Source of the DNA: a candidate division TM6 bacterium GW2011_GWF2_30_66 | GTDB taxonomy: Bacteria; Babelota; Babeliae; Babelales; Vermiphilaceae | Reading direction: 5' to 3' | Assembly: GCA_000989195.1 (NCBI GenBank) | Contig: LBOA01000003.1 | Location: 1-46,560, forward strand | DNA length: 46,560 nt | Part shown: one piece after another, positions 32,482-42,159 of the stretch | Position numbering within the stretch: the first letter of the stretch is position 1 | How the letters are laid out: every line of letters starts with the position of its first letter | Made by a program: the position numbers and the translations under genes | The notes under the pieces: model-generated | What the model was told of the DNA's origin: nothing | Database searches by the model: none | The model's input: the letters and a program-made list of their open reading frames with translations, nothing else

Positions 32482-35229
32482 ATGAAGTCTGACCGTTTCT
32501 ATAAATTTTATAGATTATCAAAAGAAGAAGTTATAAAGCATTTTAGATCAAATGCCATATATGGATTATCAGAAAAAGAGGCCGAAAAAAGAATTTTTCA
32601 GTATGGTCAAAATAAGTTAAAGCAAGATGCGCGAGATTCTTGGTTTAAAGTTTTTATAAGACAGTTTAATAATCCACTAATTTATATTCTACTTATAGCT
32701 GCAGTAATAATATATTTTGTTGGCCCTGATAAAATTGATGCATTTATAATAACTGTGGTTTTATTTTTTAATGCAATTTTAGGTACTGTGCAAGAGGGAA
32801 AAGCTAGAAATATTTTAGAAAGTTTAAGAAAGTATATAAAAGCTGATTGTGTAGTTATAAGAGACGGTTTAATAGTATTTTTGGATGAAGAAAAACTCGT
32901 TCCTGGTGATATAATTTTGCTTTTGGAGGGTGAGAGAATATCTGCAGATGCTCGTGTTATAGAGTCGACAAATTTAAAAATAGATGAAGCTATTCTAACA
33001 GGTGAGTCTAAGCCTGTACAAAAAATTATAAAGCCATTAAAAAGTGAGTTAAATAATAATTTATCTGCGCATGACCAGGTAAATATGGTTTTTAAGGGAA
33101 CTTATATAGTAGCAGGATTTGGAAAAGCTATTGTAATAGCAACCGGTCAAGGCACACAAATTGGGAAAATAAGTGAGTGTGTGCAAGAAATTCAGGAAGA
33201 TATGCCATTAAGAAAAGAGCTAAATAATTTATCAAAATGGATTGTAGCTTTTATTTTATTAATGTGCATAGCGATTTTTATTATTGGTTTTTTTACTGGG
33301 AAACCAATAAGAGAGCTTTTTGTTACGTTAACGGCTCTATTTATTTGCGTTGTTCCAGAAGGGTTGCCTATAGTTTTGACTTTAATTTTAGTTATTGGAG
33401 CACGTAAACTGGCAAAAGTAAATGTTCTGGTAAAAAAAATGCATGCAGTAGAAGGTCTTGGAAAGGTTGATACAATTTTGATAGATAAGACTGGTACGTT
33501 GACTAGAAATGAACTTTTGGTTGCAAAGATAATTATTGATGATAAAGAGTATGATATTTCTGGTCAGGGCTATTTTTCTAACGGACAAGTTTTTTTGGGC
33601 AATAAGCCTATAGATGCTAAAAATAATGAAAAATTAATGCTTATCGCAAAAGCAGGTTGCTTATTAAATAGAGCTGAGATTCATTTTTCTGAAAATACAA
33701 ACACTTTTGAAATTAAAGGTGATCCGACCGAAGCTTCTATGTCTGTTATGGCGAGTAAGATTGGCGTTAAAAAAGATTGTTTAAATAAAAATTGCGAAGT
33801 TATTTATGAGATACCATTTAGCTCAAAATGGCGGTATCATGCTGTTTTTTGCAAAATTGATGGTATTGCAACAGTATTTATATCGGGTGCGCCAGAAGTA
33901 ATAATGTCTAGATCAAAAAATGTAACACAAGAAAATAAAGATAAACTAGATTTAATGCTAAAAGAAGGTTTTAGGGTTGTTGCTGTAGCTGTAAAAATTT
34001 TTAGCGAGCAAGATACAAAGATTCTTGAGGATTTTGATAAAAATTATTCAAGCCCAGATAATATAGATAATAGCAAAGAAAATTTTTTTGAAAGTATTAT
34101 AAGTTCAGGGTTGGAGTATTTGGGTGTTTGTGGAATAAATGATTCGATAAGATCAGAAGTTGTAGATCTTGTAAAAAAAACTAAATTGGCTGGAATAGAT
34201 ATTGTTATGCTTACAGGCGATCATAAAGAAACGGCAATTTTTGTTGCAGGCAGGGTTGGAATTTATATCGAAGGTGATATGGCTGTAGATGGAAATACTT
34301 TAGAGAAAATGTCGGAAAAAGAATTAATGGAAAATCTTGAAAAAATAACTGTTTTTGCCAGAGTTTCTCCAGATCAAAAGTTAAGAATCGTAAATGCATA
34401 TAAAAATAAAGGTAAAATTGTAGCAATGACAGGTGATGGAATAAACGATGCGCCATCGTTGGTTGCTGCAAATATCGGTATCGCAATGGGTGGCATAGGG
34501 ACGGAAGTTGCAAAGCAAGCGTCAGATATAATTTTGCTTGATGACTCGTTTTCTAGTGTTGTAGCTGGAATAGAATATGGTCGTCATATTTTGTATACTC
34601 TCAGACGCATTATTTTATATTTTTTTTCGACTAATCTTGGTGAAATTTTAGTTGTTTTATTTTCTGTTGCGTTATTTTTACCACTGCCAATAACGGCAGC
34701 TCAAATTTTATGGCTCAATTTAATTACTGATGGTTTTTTAGATATGGCGCTTTCGGTAGAGGCAATTGAAAAAGATATAATAAAGCCAAATGGATTTAAG
34801 AAAGGATCGAAAATAATAGATTTTGAATTAATGTACAAGGTTTTTTATATGGCATTGCCTATGAGTGTAGCATCTATAATTATATTTTTTTATTATTATC
34901 CATACGATATTGTTCATGCGAGAACAATGACTTTTGTCACTATGGCGATGTTTCAGTGGTTTAATGCTTTTAATTGTAGGTCTGAGAAAAAGTCTATTTT
35001 TAAGCTAGGTTTGTTTTCAAATAAATGGCTTTTGTTGGCTATAGCTGCAGTTTTTGTATTGCAGTTTTTTGTTGTTTATAGCCCTGTTATGCAAAAGATT
35101 TTTGATACAAAGCCAATTACGGCTGTTCAGTGGGGATTGGTTTTGTTGGTTTCTTCTTCTGTCTTTTTTATTGAAGAAACAAGAAAATTTATTGTTGGCT
35201 CAAATTGGTGGATGAAAAAATATAACTAA
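32482..35229 (+). CDS. P-type cation-transporting ATPase, P2 (Ca2+-type) family
   Basis: 915 aa. P-type ATPases couple ATP hydrolysis through a phospho-aspartate to ion movement across the membrane. An N-terminal cation-ATPase domain (LSKEEVIKHF...YGLSEKEAEKR) is followed by TGES (173-176), the ion-site helix with VPEGLP, phosphorylation motif DKTGTLT (D335) and hinge TGDGINDAP (650-658). The M6 segment LWLNLITDGFLDMAL is typical of Ca2+ or Mn2+ pumps. About ten membrane segments are present. The usual KGAPE nucleotide-binding motif reads SGAPEV, so its Lys is lost. Ca2+ is the best guess; Mn2+ or Na+ are possible. Its leader is described separately. Confidence 0.93.
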   Translation: MKSDRFYKFYRLSKEEVIKHFRSNAIYGLSEKEAEKRIFQYGQNKLKQDARDSWFKVFIRQFNNPLIYILLIAAVIIYFVGPDKIDAFIITVVLFFNAILGTVQEGKARNILESLRKYIKADCVVIRDGLIVFLDEEKLVPGDIILLLEGERISADARVIESTNLKIDEAILTGESKPVQKIIKPLKSELNNNLSAHDQVNMVFKGTYIVAGFGKAIVIATGQGTQIGKISECVQEIQEDMPLRKELNNLSKWIVAFILLMCIAIFIIGFFTGKPIRELFVTLTALFICVVPEGLPIVLTLILVIGARKLAKVNVLVKKMHAVEGLGKVDTILIDKTGTLTRNELLVAKIIIDDKEYDISGQGYFSNGQVFLGNKPIDAKNNEKLMLIAKAGCLLNRAEIHFSENTNTFEIKGDPTEASMSVMASKIGVKKDCLNKNCEVIYEIPFSSKWRYHAVFCKIDGIATVFISGAPEVIMSRSKNVTQENKDKLDLMLKEGFRVVAVAVKIFSEQDTKILEDFDKNYSSPDNIDNSKENFFESIISSGLEYLGVCGINDSIRSEVVDLVKKTKLAGIDIVMLTGDHKETAIFVAGRVGIYIEGDMAVDGNTLEKMSEKELMENLEKITVFARVSPDQKLRIVNAYKNKGKIVAMTGDGINDAPSLVAANIGIAMGGIGTEVAKQASDIILLDDSFSSVVAGIEYGRHILYTLRRIILYFFSTNLGEILVVLFSVALFLPLPITAAQILWLNLITDGFLDMALSVEAIEKDIIKPNGFKKGSKIIDFELMYKVFYMALPMSVASIIIFFYYYPYDIVHARTMTFVTMAMFQWFNAFNCRSEKKSIFKLGLFSNKWLLLAIAAVFVLQFFVVYSPVMQKIFDTKPITAVQWGLVLLVSSSVFFIEETRKFIVGSNWWMKKYN

Positions 35230-35262
35230 CTGTATTTGTACAAATTTTGAGTATTACATGGA

Positions 35263-35344
35263 TTGACTATTTTTTTAAAGGGTGTAGATTAACATGTGTA
35301 GATTAGATAGGTGAGTTGAAGTTTAATTATTTTTATACACCCTT
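35263..35344 (+). promoter_or_regulatory. Promoter and inverted repeat upstream of the Skp-like gene
   Basis: TTGACT (35263-35268) and TAGATT (35285-35290), spacer 16, form a modest promoter. AAGGGTGTA (35278-35286) in the promoter and TACACCCTT (35336-35344) in the leader are perfect nine-base inverted copies 49 bases apart. They could be paired operator half-sites, or a leader hairpin if transcription starts further upstream. Confidence 0.35.
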
Positions 35345-35363
35345 ATAAAAAGAAGGTCTTATT

Positions 35364-35945
35364 ATGAATATAAAGCATATTTTTTCGATTACATTATTAT
35401 TGGCAACACCATTTGCTTTTGCATTAACAGATATCAAGCCAGAAGTAAAAATGGCGAGTTCAGAAATAAAAATAAAATATTTTAGTGCTTCTGATGCTGT
35501 TCGTAAGGCAAAAGTTGGCAAGGCGGTTTCTGATGAAATGGAAAATAAGCGTGTAGGTTATGAAGAAGATTTCAAGAAAGATGAAGCTGCATACACAAAG
35601 AAGATAAAAGATTTACAAACAAAAGCGCCAACAATGTCTGATTCTGCAAAGCACTCAGCAGAAGAAAGTCTTATGAAGATGAAACGTGATATCGAAAATA
35701 AAGCAAAAGGCTACGATGAAGATCTAAAGCTTGCTATGAATCAAGCGCAAGAAAAAATATCCAAATATCTATTTGAAGCTGCTAAAAAAGCAGGTATAGA
35801 AGAAGGCGCTACTTTATTGCATGATGTTGATAGAGATATTGTAATTAATCCAGATAAAATAAGTGGATTTACAAATAAGATTGTTAAACACATGGATTCT
35901 GCATATGAAAAATCTTTAGAGCCAAAGAAAATAGCAACCAAGTAA
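35364..35945 (+). CDS. OmpH/Skp-like periplasmic chaperone
   Basis: 193 aa with a signal peptide ending FAFA. The mature part starts with a short strand region (SEIKIKYFSASDAVRKAK) and then a long charged helix (EDFKKDEAAYTKKIKDLQ, about residues 70-130), and ends with a strand/helix return (GATLLHDVDRDIVINPD). This layout, short beta core plus helical arms, matches OmpH/Skp proteins that escort outer-membrane proteins across the periplasm. Identity by motif is not sharp, so the call is moderate. It has its own promoter and a clear terminator. Presence of such a chaperone supports an outer membrane. Confidence 0.65.
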   Translation: MNIKHIFSITLLLATPFAFALTDIKPEVKMASSEIKIKYFSASDAVRKAKVGKAVSDEMENKRVGYEEDFKKDEAAYTKKIKDLQTKAPTMSDSAKHSAEESLMKMKRDIENKAKGYDEDLKLAMNQAQEKISKYLFEAAKKAGIEEGATLLHDVDRDIVINPDKISGFTNKIVKHMDSAYEKSLEPKKIATK

Positions 35946-35971
35946 TTACATATTTAAATATTAAATTTATA

Positions 35972-35999
35972 GGGCTGCCCAAATCGGGTGGCCTTTTTT
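35972..35999 (+). terminator. Terminator of the Skp-like gene
   Basis: GGCTGCCC pairs with GGGTGGCC (with two GU pairs) around AAATC, followed by six T. Confidence 0.85.
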
Positions 36000-36079
36000 A
36001 GTGCAAAATTTTATTTTTAATTATAAATTTATAGATATAGCAAATTATAAATTTATAATTTTATGGGATATAAAATATC

Positions 36080-36616
36080 ATGCAAGAGAAACAAAGTTTT
36101 GATATAAAAGCGATTATAGGGTTAGGCAACCCAGGTCACAAGTTTGAATTAAATAGGCATAATATTGGTTTTTTAATTTTGAATGCACTAGGAGATAGGT
36201 ATAATGCTTCTTGGCAAGTTAAGCCAAATATGGAGTTGTCAGAAATTGAGATAAATTCGAAAAATATTTTATTAATTAAGCCTCAAACATTTATGAACGA
36301 TTCTGGTAAAGTTATTGGTTTTTTGCAAAAAAAGGGGATAAAGCCAGAGAATATTTTGGTTGTTCATGATGAGCTTGAATTCCCTTTTGCTAAATTGCAG
36401 GTTAGATTTGGTGGTAGTGCTCGTGGACATAATGGTTTGAAGTCAATTATTGAGCATTGTGGCCCTGAGTTTATTAGATTGCGTTTTGGCACTGATAGGC
36501 CTGCTGATAGAGCGATGGTTTCTAATTATGTTTTGGGTAATTTTACTCAAAGTTCACAAGATTTAGAGGCTGCTATTTATAAAGCTGTAAATATTATAGA
36601 AGATTTATTTAAATAA
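36080..36616 (+). CDS. pth: Peptidyl-tRNA hydrolase
   Basis: 178 aa. Pth cleaves peptidyl-tRNA released from stalled ribosomes, freeing tRNA. The motifs are IGLGNPGHKFELNRHNIGF (catalytic H27), KPQTFMNDSG, VVHDELEFPFAKLQVRFGGSARGHNGLKSI (catalytic Asp and Asn) and LRFGTDRP. Its ATG has only a weak GGGA upstream. It ends seven bases from the convergent 141-aa gene. Confidence 0.96.
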   Translation: MQEKQSFDIKAIIGLGNPGHKFELNRHNIGFLILNALGDRYNASWQVKPNMELSEIEINSKNILLIKPQTFMNDSGKVIGFLQKKGIKPENILVVHDELEFPFAKLQVRFGGSARGHNGLKSIIEHCGPEFIRLRFGTDRPADRAMVSNYVLGNFTQSSQDLEAAIYKAVNIIEDLFK

Positions 36617-36623
36617 AATTATT

Positions 36624-37049
36624 TTAGCAGGGTCTTGGTAATAGTTTTTTGCAATCTATTTTTTTAATAGTATTTCCCTGTGTTACGATTAAAGTATTTT
36701 TAATACGTTCTATTGTAAGAGATTTATTTTGATTTGCGCTTGAAAGCTCTTTTTGCACTTCTTGAAAAGAGTTTGCTCCTGCAATTATTGTAAATGGGTT
36801 TAAAGTGTAAATAATCTCTTTATTTGTATCTTTTGTTCTAAAATATTCAAAAAAGCCATTACATGGTAATTTCGCAGGATTAATTTCATTGCTAAGTTCA
36901 TTTCTAATATAAAATTCTGAGATAAGAATATTTTTTATTAGTTTTTGCAAGCTGCTGCATTTTGTCTCTTTTACAGCTGAAATATTAATTGAGATTAAGA
37001 TAATAGGTGCGAAAATTAATAATTTTAATGTAATCATTTTTTTTAACAT
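36624..37049 (-). CDS. Small secreted protein with four cysteines, unknown function
   Basis: 141 aa, AAAGG before the ATG. The signal peptide (LKLLIFAPIILISINISA) leads to a mature chain with four Cys (KETKCSS, KLPCNGF, KIDCKK, PRPC at the end), suiting two disulfides in an oxidising compartment. No family is recognised. It lies 41 bases downstream of alaS on the same strand and may be read through from it. A TATAAT-like box in the gap suggests it may also have its own promoter. Confidence 0.65.
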   Translation of the reverse strand: MLKKMITLKLLIFAPIILISINISAVKETKCSSLQKLIKNILISEFYIRNELSNEINPAKLPCNGFFEYFRTKDTNKEIIYTLNPFTIIAGANSFQEVQKELSSANQNKSLTIERIKNTLIVTQGNTIKKIDCKKLLPRPC

Positions 37050-37090
37050 ATTTTGCCTTTATCATAAAATTATAAGTATAAAATTGTGTT

Positions 37091-39724
37091 TTATTTTTTA
37101 TTGTTTTTTATCCAGTTTAATATATTTGAGCTTATATTTTCAGAAACTTTAGGTCCTGATCCTTGGATCATGGTCTCAGAGCCGCCGCCTTTTAGCTCAT
37201 ATTCGCAGGCAATATGCTTAGCTAAATCTTTTAAGTTTAAATTTTGTGCTAAGTTTTTAGATATTGTTGCAAAAAAGAAGCTTTGGCCATCCAATTGGCT
37301 TAATATGAAATAAAGCCCAGATTTTTTGCTTGCAAGTGCATTACCAATATCTTTTATCTCAGTGCCTGTATATCCATCTTGTAGAGATAAAATTAAAGTT
37401 GGTATACTGTCTATTTCAGTTATTTCTTTTTGCCACTCAAGTAAATTTGTTGCGAGTAATTTTTGTTTTAAATTCTTGATTTGAGTTTGTAGTGTTTTTA
37501 GTTGTGTTTTTTGTTTTTCTACAGAATCAAGAACTTGGTCTCTTTGTACTTTAAATTCTTGGCCTAATTTTTTTACTGTATCAAAATTATATTGGAAAAG
37601 CTCAAGTCCTGCAAGGCCTGTTACGCCAAAAATACGTTTATTTCCAGCAGAAATAGAAGTGAATTCTGTTATTTTAAATATGCCTATTTCACCAGTTGAT
37701 GCAACATGCGTTCCTCCACAAAGTTCTGCAGACACTTCAGGTATACTGACGATACGTACATTTTCTGGATTATATTTTTCGCCAAAAAATGCTGTAACAC
37801 CTTTTTTTGTAGCTTCATTTAAATTAGAGTGCTCGATATTTAGTGCAATATTTGCCATTATATTTTTGTTAACTATTTTTTCTATATTATTTATCTGTTC
37901 TGTAGTTAAATTGTCGTTGCATGCAAAGTCAAATCTTAGATAATCTGGTGTAACAAGCGAGCCTGCTTGTTTTACTTGTTTACCAACAACTTTTACTAGT
38001 GCGGCTTGTAGTAAGTGTGTAGCTGTGTGATTACGCATAGTTGCTTGTCTGGTTTCTGTAGTTACTTTAAGTGTTACTGTGTCACCAACTTTTATTTCTA
38101 CAGGTGCTTGTATTTGTACACCAATTGCGTTATTAAATTTTTCAGAGTCTAGAACTTGAGATGTTTTGTTTTTATCAAAAATAACATGTCCAGAATCTTT
38201 TTCTTGCCCGCCGCCAATTATATAGAACGGTGATGACTTTGTGATTATCCAGCAAGTTTGGCCAGCTTGCACTTCACTTGTTATTGCACTTTCTTTTTCA
38301 CGCTCTGAGATTATTGCAATAACTTCAGTTTTTGTTTCTAGTTGCTCATAGCCAGTAAATTCAGTTTTTATTTTTTCGTCTAGCTCTACTATAGGTTTAT
38401 CTGTGCTTGTAGCTTTGGAAGATTGTTCTTGTTGTTTTGCCATTTCGAGTTCAAAGCCAGTTTCGTCTACTGTGTAGCCAATTTCTTTTGCCGCAGCATT
38501 GGTTAACTCAAATGGAAATCCGTAGGTATCGTAGAGTTTAAAGGCTTGCTCGCCAGTAATTAATTTTTTGTCTTTGCTATCTTGTAGATACTGTTTTAAA
38601 ATTACTTGGCCTCTTGTTAAGTTAGCAGAGAATTTTTCAGTTTCATTAGTGATTATTTTTTTTATTAATTGGGCATCATTTTTAAGTTCAGGATAAATAT
38701 CGCCCATTTGTTGTATAATTGTTGATACTAGATCTGGTAATATATTTTTATTTGTTAGTTTGCTTGCAAATAGCGCAGCTCTTCTTATTATTTTCCTAAG
38801 AACATAGCCTCGACCATCGTTTGATGGCATGCAACCATCTGATATTGCCATAGTAGAAGATCTTATATGATCAGATATTACGTGAAAAGCAGATTTTGTT
38901 TGAGCATCTTGTTTTTTATAATCAACGCCAGTGAGTTCTTGTATTTTTTCTATTATTTCTTTGAAAATATCAGTTTCGTATACGCTGTTTTTATTTTGAA
39001 CAACAACGCATAGGCGCTCTAAGCCCATTCCTGTATCTACGCCAGTTTGTTTTAATGGCTTATCTGTGCCGTCGGCTTGTCTATCAAATTGCATAAAAAC
39101 TAAATTCCAAATTTCTAAAAATCTATCACAATCACATTCTGGCCCACATTTTGTTGATTTGCAATCTGGATCAGAGCCTTGGCCTCTATCTATATGAATT
39201 TCTGTGCATGGTCCACATGGCCCGGTATCACCCATTTGCCAAAAGTTCTCTTTTGCCCCGAGTCTGTGAATTTTTTCTTTTGGAATACCAATATGCTTTT
39301 CCCAAATATCATAAGCTTCTTGGTCAGATTCATACACGCTGACATGTAATTTTTCTACGGGGAGTGCCATGTCTTTTGTTAAAAATTCCCAAGCAAATTC
39401 TATAGCTTCTTTTTTGAAGTAATCACCAAAAGAGAAGTTTCCCATCATTTCGAAAAAAGTTAAGTGTCTTTTTGTAAAGCCTACGTTATCTAAGTCGTTA
39501 TGCTTACCTCCGGCACGTATACATTTTTGAATTGATGTTGCTCGAGTATAACTTCTTTTTTCTTTTCCTAAAAAGACATCTTTAAATTGGTTCATGCCTG
39601 CGTTGGCAAATAGTAGGGTTGGATCTTGGGCGGGTATAAGAGATGAACTTTTAACTTTTTCATGTCCATTTTTAATAAAAAAATCGAAAAACTTTTTACG
39701 TATTTCTTTTGATTTCATACTCAT
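37091..39724 (-). CDS. alaS: Alanyl-tRNA synthetase
   Basis: 877 aa, full length; AAGGG before the ATG at 39724. AlaRS charges tRNA-Ala and, here, also tmRNA. The class II catalytic core occupies about residues 1-240 (SSLIPAQDPTLLFANAGMNQFK, GGKHNDLDNVG, GDTGPCGPCTEIH), followed by the tRNA-recognition domain. The editing domain has HTATHLLQAAL and the distal CGGTH zinc ligands. The C-Ala oligomerisation domain with a coiled coil (about 715-755) and a glycine-rich end (GGGSETMIQGSG) closes the protein. An extra Cys pair (CGPECDCDRF) near residue 190 is common in bacterial AlaRS. All parts appear intact. Confidence 0.97.
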   Translation of the reverse strand: MSMKSKEIRKKFFDFFIKNGHEKVKSSSLIPAQDPTLLFANAGMNQFKDVFLGKEKRSYTRATSIQKCIRAGGKHNDLDNVGFTKRHLTFFEMMGNFSFGDYFKKEAIEFAWEFLTKDMALPVEKLHVSVYESDQEAYDIWEKHIGIPKEKIHRLGAKENFWQMGDTGPCGPCTEIHIDRGQGSDPDCKSTKCGPECDCDRFLEIWNLVFMQFDRQADGTDKPLKQTGVDTGMGLERLCVVVQNKNSVYETDIFKEIIEKIQELTGVDYKKQDAQTKSAFHVISDHIRSSTMAISDGCMPSNDGRGYVLRKIIRRAALFASKLTNKNILPDLVSTIIQQMGDIYPELKNDAQLIKKIITNETEKFSANLTRGQVILKQYLQDSKDKKLITGEQAFKLYDTYGFPFELTNAAAKEIGYTVDETGFELEMAKQQEQSSKATSTDKPIVELDEKIKTEFTGYEQLETKTEVIAIISEREKESAITSEVQAGQTCWIITKSSPFYIIGGGQEKDSGHVIFDKNKTSQVLDSEKFNNAIGVQIQAPVEIKVGDTVTLKVTTETRQATMRNHTATHLLQAALVKVVGKQVKQAGSLVTPDYLRFDFACNDNLTTEQINNIEKIVNKNIMANIALNIEHSNLNEATKKGVTAFFGEKYNPENVRIVSIPEVSAELCGGTHVASTGEIGIFKITEFTSISAGNKRIFGVTGLAGLELFQYNFDTVKKLGQEFKVQRDQVLDSVEKQKTQLKTLQTQIKNLKQKLLATNLLEWQKEITEIDSIPTLILSLQDGYTGTEIKDIGNALASKKSGLYFILSQLDGQSFFFATISKNLAQNLNLKDLAKHIACEYELKGGGSETMIQGSGPKVSENISSNILNWIKNNKK

Positions 39725-39853
39725 TTTATGCCCTTGATAGTAAAAATATAAATTATAAAAAATATAAATTATAAAAATATAAAGCTTTTTATAAGCTTAT
39801 TATAATATAAAAAATTTTTTTATAAATTTTTATATTTTTGGTAAGAGTATTTT

Positions 39854-41092
39854 TTACTTAAAAATAATATAAGCTGCTATAAAAAAACCAATAACTGTAA
39901 AGGCTTGTTTTGTAGTTATATTATTTATTAAATTTTGTAAAAGTTCACCTGGCGCATTATTTTGTTCTTGATTATTATCAAGATTTTTTGTTTCGTTTTT
40001 TTTGTTAGTTGGTTTTTTATTTGTAACAGTTGATCTATCATTATTTTCTTGGGTTATATTTTCTGTAAGTTTTGAAATTTTTGAGTTATTAGTTTTTGGG
40101 GTATTTTTTACAGGTATAGGTTTTATTTTATTTGGTCTATGTTTATTTGGTCTAGGTAGTATTGTTTTTGGTTCAGACTCTCTTTTTATTTCAGAGAACA
40201 TATTATTGAAGTAGTTAGCCCTTACTGCAACCGGTGGATGATCAATGTCTAATTCATATGAATGCGGGTCCATATTTCTACTATTAATTATCTCTGTTTG
40301 GTTTTGCCAGTAATTCTCTACAGTTTCTAGCCAGATCCAATTATTAAATGTACCTACAATATCGGCTTGAATTTCTATTGCTCTGTTGTATGCATGAAGA
40401 GCTTCATCGAATGTGTCTTGATTGACGTTAGTTTCGTTTCTTGATAATTTTTCTCTGTATAAATTTGTAAAGCAATATATTTCTGGAATATGTTTGTATT
40501 TTATATGTGCAAGCTCATGTCCTATGAAAGCTTCTAGTTCTTCATCTGAATATTTTCCACTAAAAGCCATTTGTGGCGATATAATTATATTATAACCATC
40601 AGAGGCTTCTGGGCTATCAATAGGTTCATCTGGATCTTCGCATAAAAATTTTATTGGATATGCGTATGCTCTTTCTGCGATAATAATGTTTTCTTTTATT
40701 GATATGCTTGTTATGCCTAATTCTTTTTGTATCATAGGGTGTTTTATTATGCTCATTATTAATCCATGCGAAGACGGAGGCAAAATTTGTTTTTTATATT
40801 TTTTTTCGTAATGATCGGCGCTTTTTTTGTATATAGGCTCTAGATTTTCTTTAGTTTCTTCCCAGCCATTATCTGTTCTTCCAAGTAATGCTAAAATAGC
40901 ATGTCTTTTTTCATTTACTAGTTCTTGGGCTTTTTGCTTGCTCCAGTCATAAACAGATATGTTTGCAGGCTTTTTATTTAGCCTTAGATCTATATTTCTC
41001 ATTCTCATAGGCAATAATTTGTTTGAGCTTATTATCGCTGCTATAATGCAAAATTTAAGCGCTTTTTTTGATAAATTTTTAAATATTTTCAT
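39854..41092 (-). CDS. Secreted or membrane-tethered M48-like zinc metalloprotease
   Basis: 412 aa from ATG 41092; an in-frame ATG at 41104 would add four residues and is the alternative. An N-terminal signal sequence (KFCIIAAIISSNKLLPM) is followed by a protease domain with FIGHELAHIKYKH: HExxH at about residues 192-196 and a third ligand in EIQAD (about residues 240-244), the M48 ExxxD pattern. A Lys/Pro/Asn-rich linker (about 300-385) leads to a C-terminal hydrophobic helix (AFTVIGFFIAAYIIF), which may anchor it. M48 enzymes degrade misfolded envelope proteins, but long linkers and export also fit an effector. The family assignment is good; the substrate is unknown. Confidence 0.8.
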   Translation of the reverse strand: MKIFKNLSKKALKFCIIAAIISSNKLLPMRMRNIDLRLNKKPANISVYDWSKQKAQELVNEKRHAILALLGRTDNGWEETKENLEPIYKKSADHYEKKYKKQILPPSSHGLIMSIIKHPMIQKELGITSISIKENIIIAERAYAYPIKFLCEDPDEPIDSPEASDGYNIIISPQMAFSGKYSDEELEAFIGHELAHIKYKHIPEIYCFTNLYREKLSRNETNVNQDTFDEALHAYNRAIEIQADIVGTFNNWIWLETVENYWQNQTEIINSRNMDPHSYELDIDHPPVAVRANYFNNMFSEIKRESEPKTILPRPNKHRPNKIKPIPVKNTPKTNNSKISKLTENITQENNDRSTVTNKKPTNKKNETKNLDNNQEQNNAPGELLQNLINNITTKQAFTVIGFFIAAYIIFK

Positions 41093-41401
41093 GACATAAC
41101 CCATTTAAATTTTATAAACTCCAAAATATACGTATCTAAGATGCATGTAATCTTGAGATTTGTTATACAATTAAAGCATAAAAAATGTGGATTGTAAAAA
41201 GCCCCTAGATTGGCGTTAATAGCGCAAGATAATTTCTGTTTGTATGTTTTTTATGCGAATTGTAAATATTTACTAGTTTTTTAAGTTTAAATTATTGAAT
41301 TCTGGTCTTAATTTGTTAATTTTATATACTATAAATAAAATAATTTAGCACAATTTTATCTGGGAATAAAAATATAACAGTTCTAATGGTTTTGTGGGAA
41401 A

Positions 41402-42157
41402 ATGACAAGAAAATATAAAATGATAATATCTTATGATGGAACCGACTATTTTGGTTGGCAGCGACAGCTTGAGAATGTTCCAACGGTTTGTGGGCAGATA
41501 GAAGCTACTTTAGAGCATGTTTTTCATAAAAAGATAAAGATTTATGGTACTTCACGTACAGATTGTGGAGTGCATGCATTGGGGCAGGTAGCGTCTTTTT
41601 CTCTTGATTTTGACATAAAAACTGAAAAAATATTATATGCATTAAATAGCAACTTGCCAGAAGATATTTTTGTAAGAAAGCTTGAGTTAGTTACGCCAGA
41701 TTATAATTCTCATAAAAATGTTGAGCTAAAAACTTATTATTATCATTTTTTTACAAGTAGGCCGTTGCCATTTGTGCAAAGATATGGTTTGCATTATAAG
41801 TTGCCAATAGATTTTGATAAGCTGGAGCGAGCGTTAAATGTTTTTGTTGGAACGCATGATTTTAGATCTTTTTGTTCTGGTGATGAGCATGAAAGCACAA
41901 TAAGAAGTATTAAAAATATTTATTTAGAATATTTAAATAAGTATAATGCTTATAGAATAGTCGTAGAGGGTCCAGGATTTTTGAGATATATGATAAGAAG
42001 AATTGTTGGCGCATCTTTACAGGTAGCTTCTCATGATTTTATGGATATTTCTTACTTGATAAATGCGTTGCAAGAGAAAAATCCTGAACAGCCGTTATTG
42101 CCTAATGCTCCATCAAAAGGTTTATTGTTGTATAAAATTAAATATAATAAGGAGTAG
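41402..42157 (+). CDS. truA: tRNA pseudouridine synthase A
   Basis: 251 aa. TruA makes pseudouridine at positions 38-40 of the tRNA anticodon arm. The catalytic Asp is D54 in TSRTDCGVHALGQV. Other family stretches: ISYDGTDYFGWQRQ at the start, YYYHFFTSR, FVGTHDFRSFC and GPGFLRYMIRRIVG. The start follows GTGGGAAA. It is coupled to the downstream GNAT gene (two-base gap). The 297-base gap upstream holds AT-rich sequence only. Confidence 0.96.
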   Translation: MTRKYKMIISYDGTDYFGWQRQLENVPTVCGQIEATLEHVFHKKIKIYGTSRTDCGVHALGQVASFSLDFDIKTEKILYALNSNLPEDIFVRKLELVTPDYNSHKNVELKTYYYHFFTSRPLPFVQRYGLHYKLPIDFDKLERALNVFVGTHDFRSFCSGDEHESTIRSIKNIYLEYLNKYNAYRIVVEGPGFLRYMIRRIVGASLQVASHDFMDISYLINALQEKNPEQPLLPNAPSKGLLLYKIKYNKE

Positions 42158-42159
42158 AT

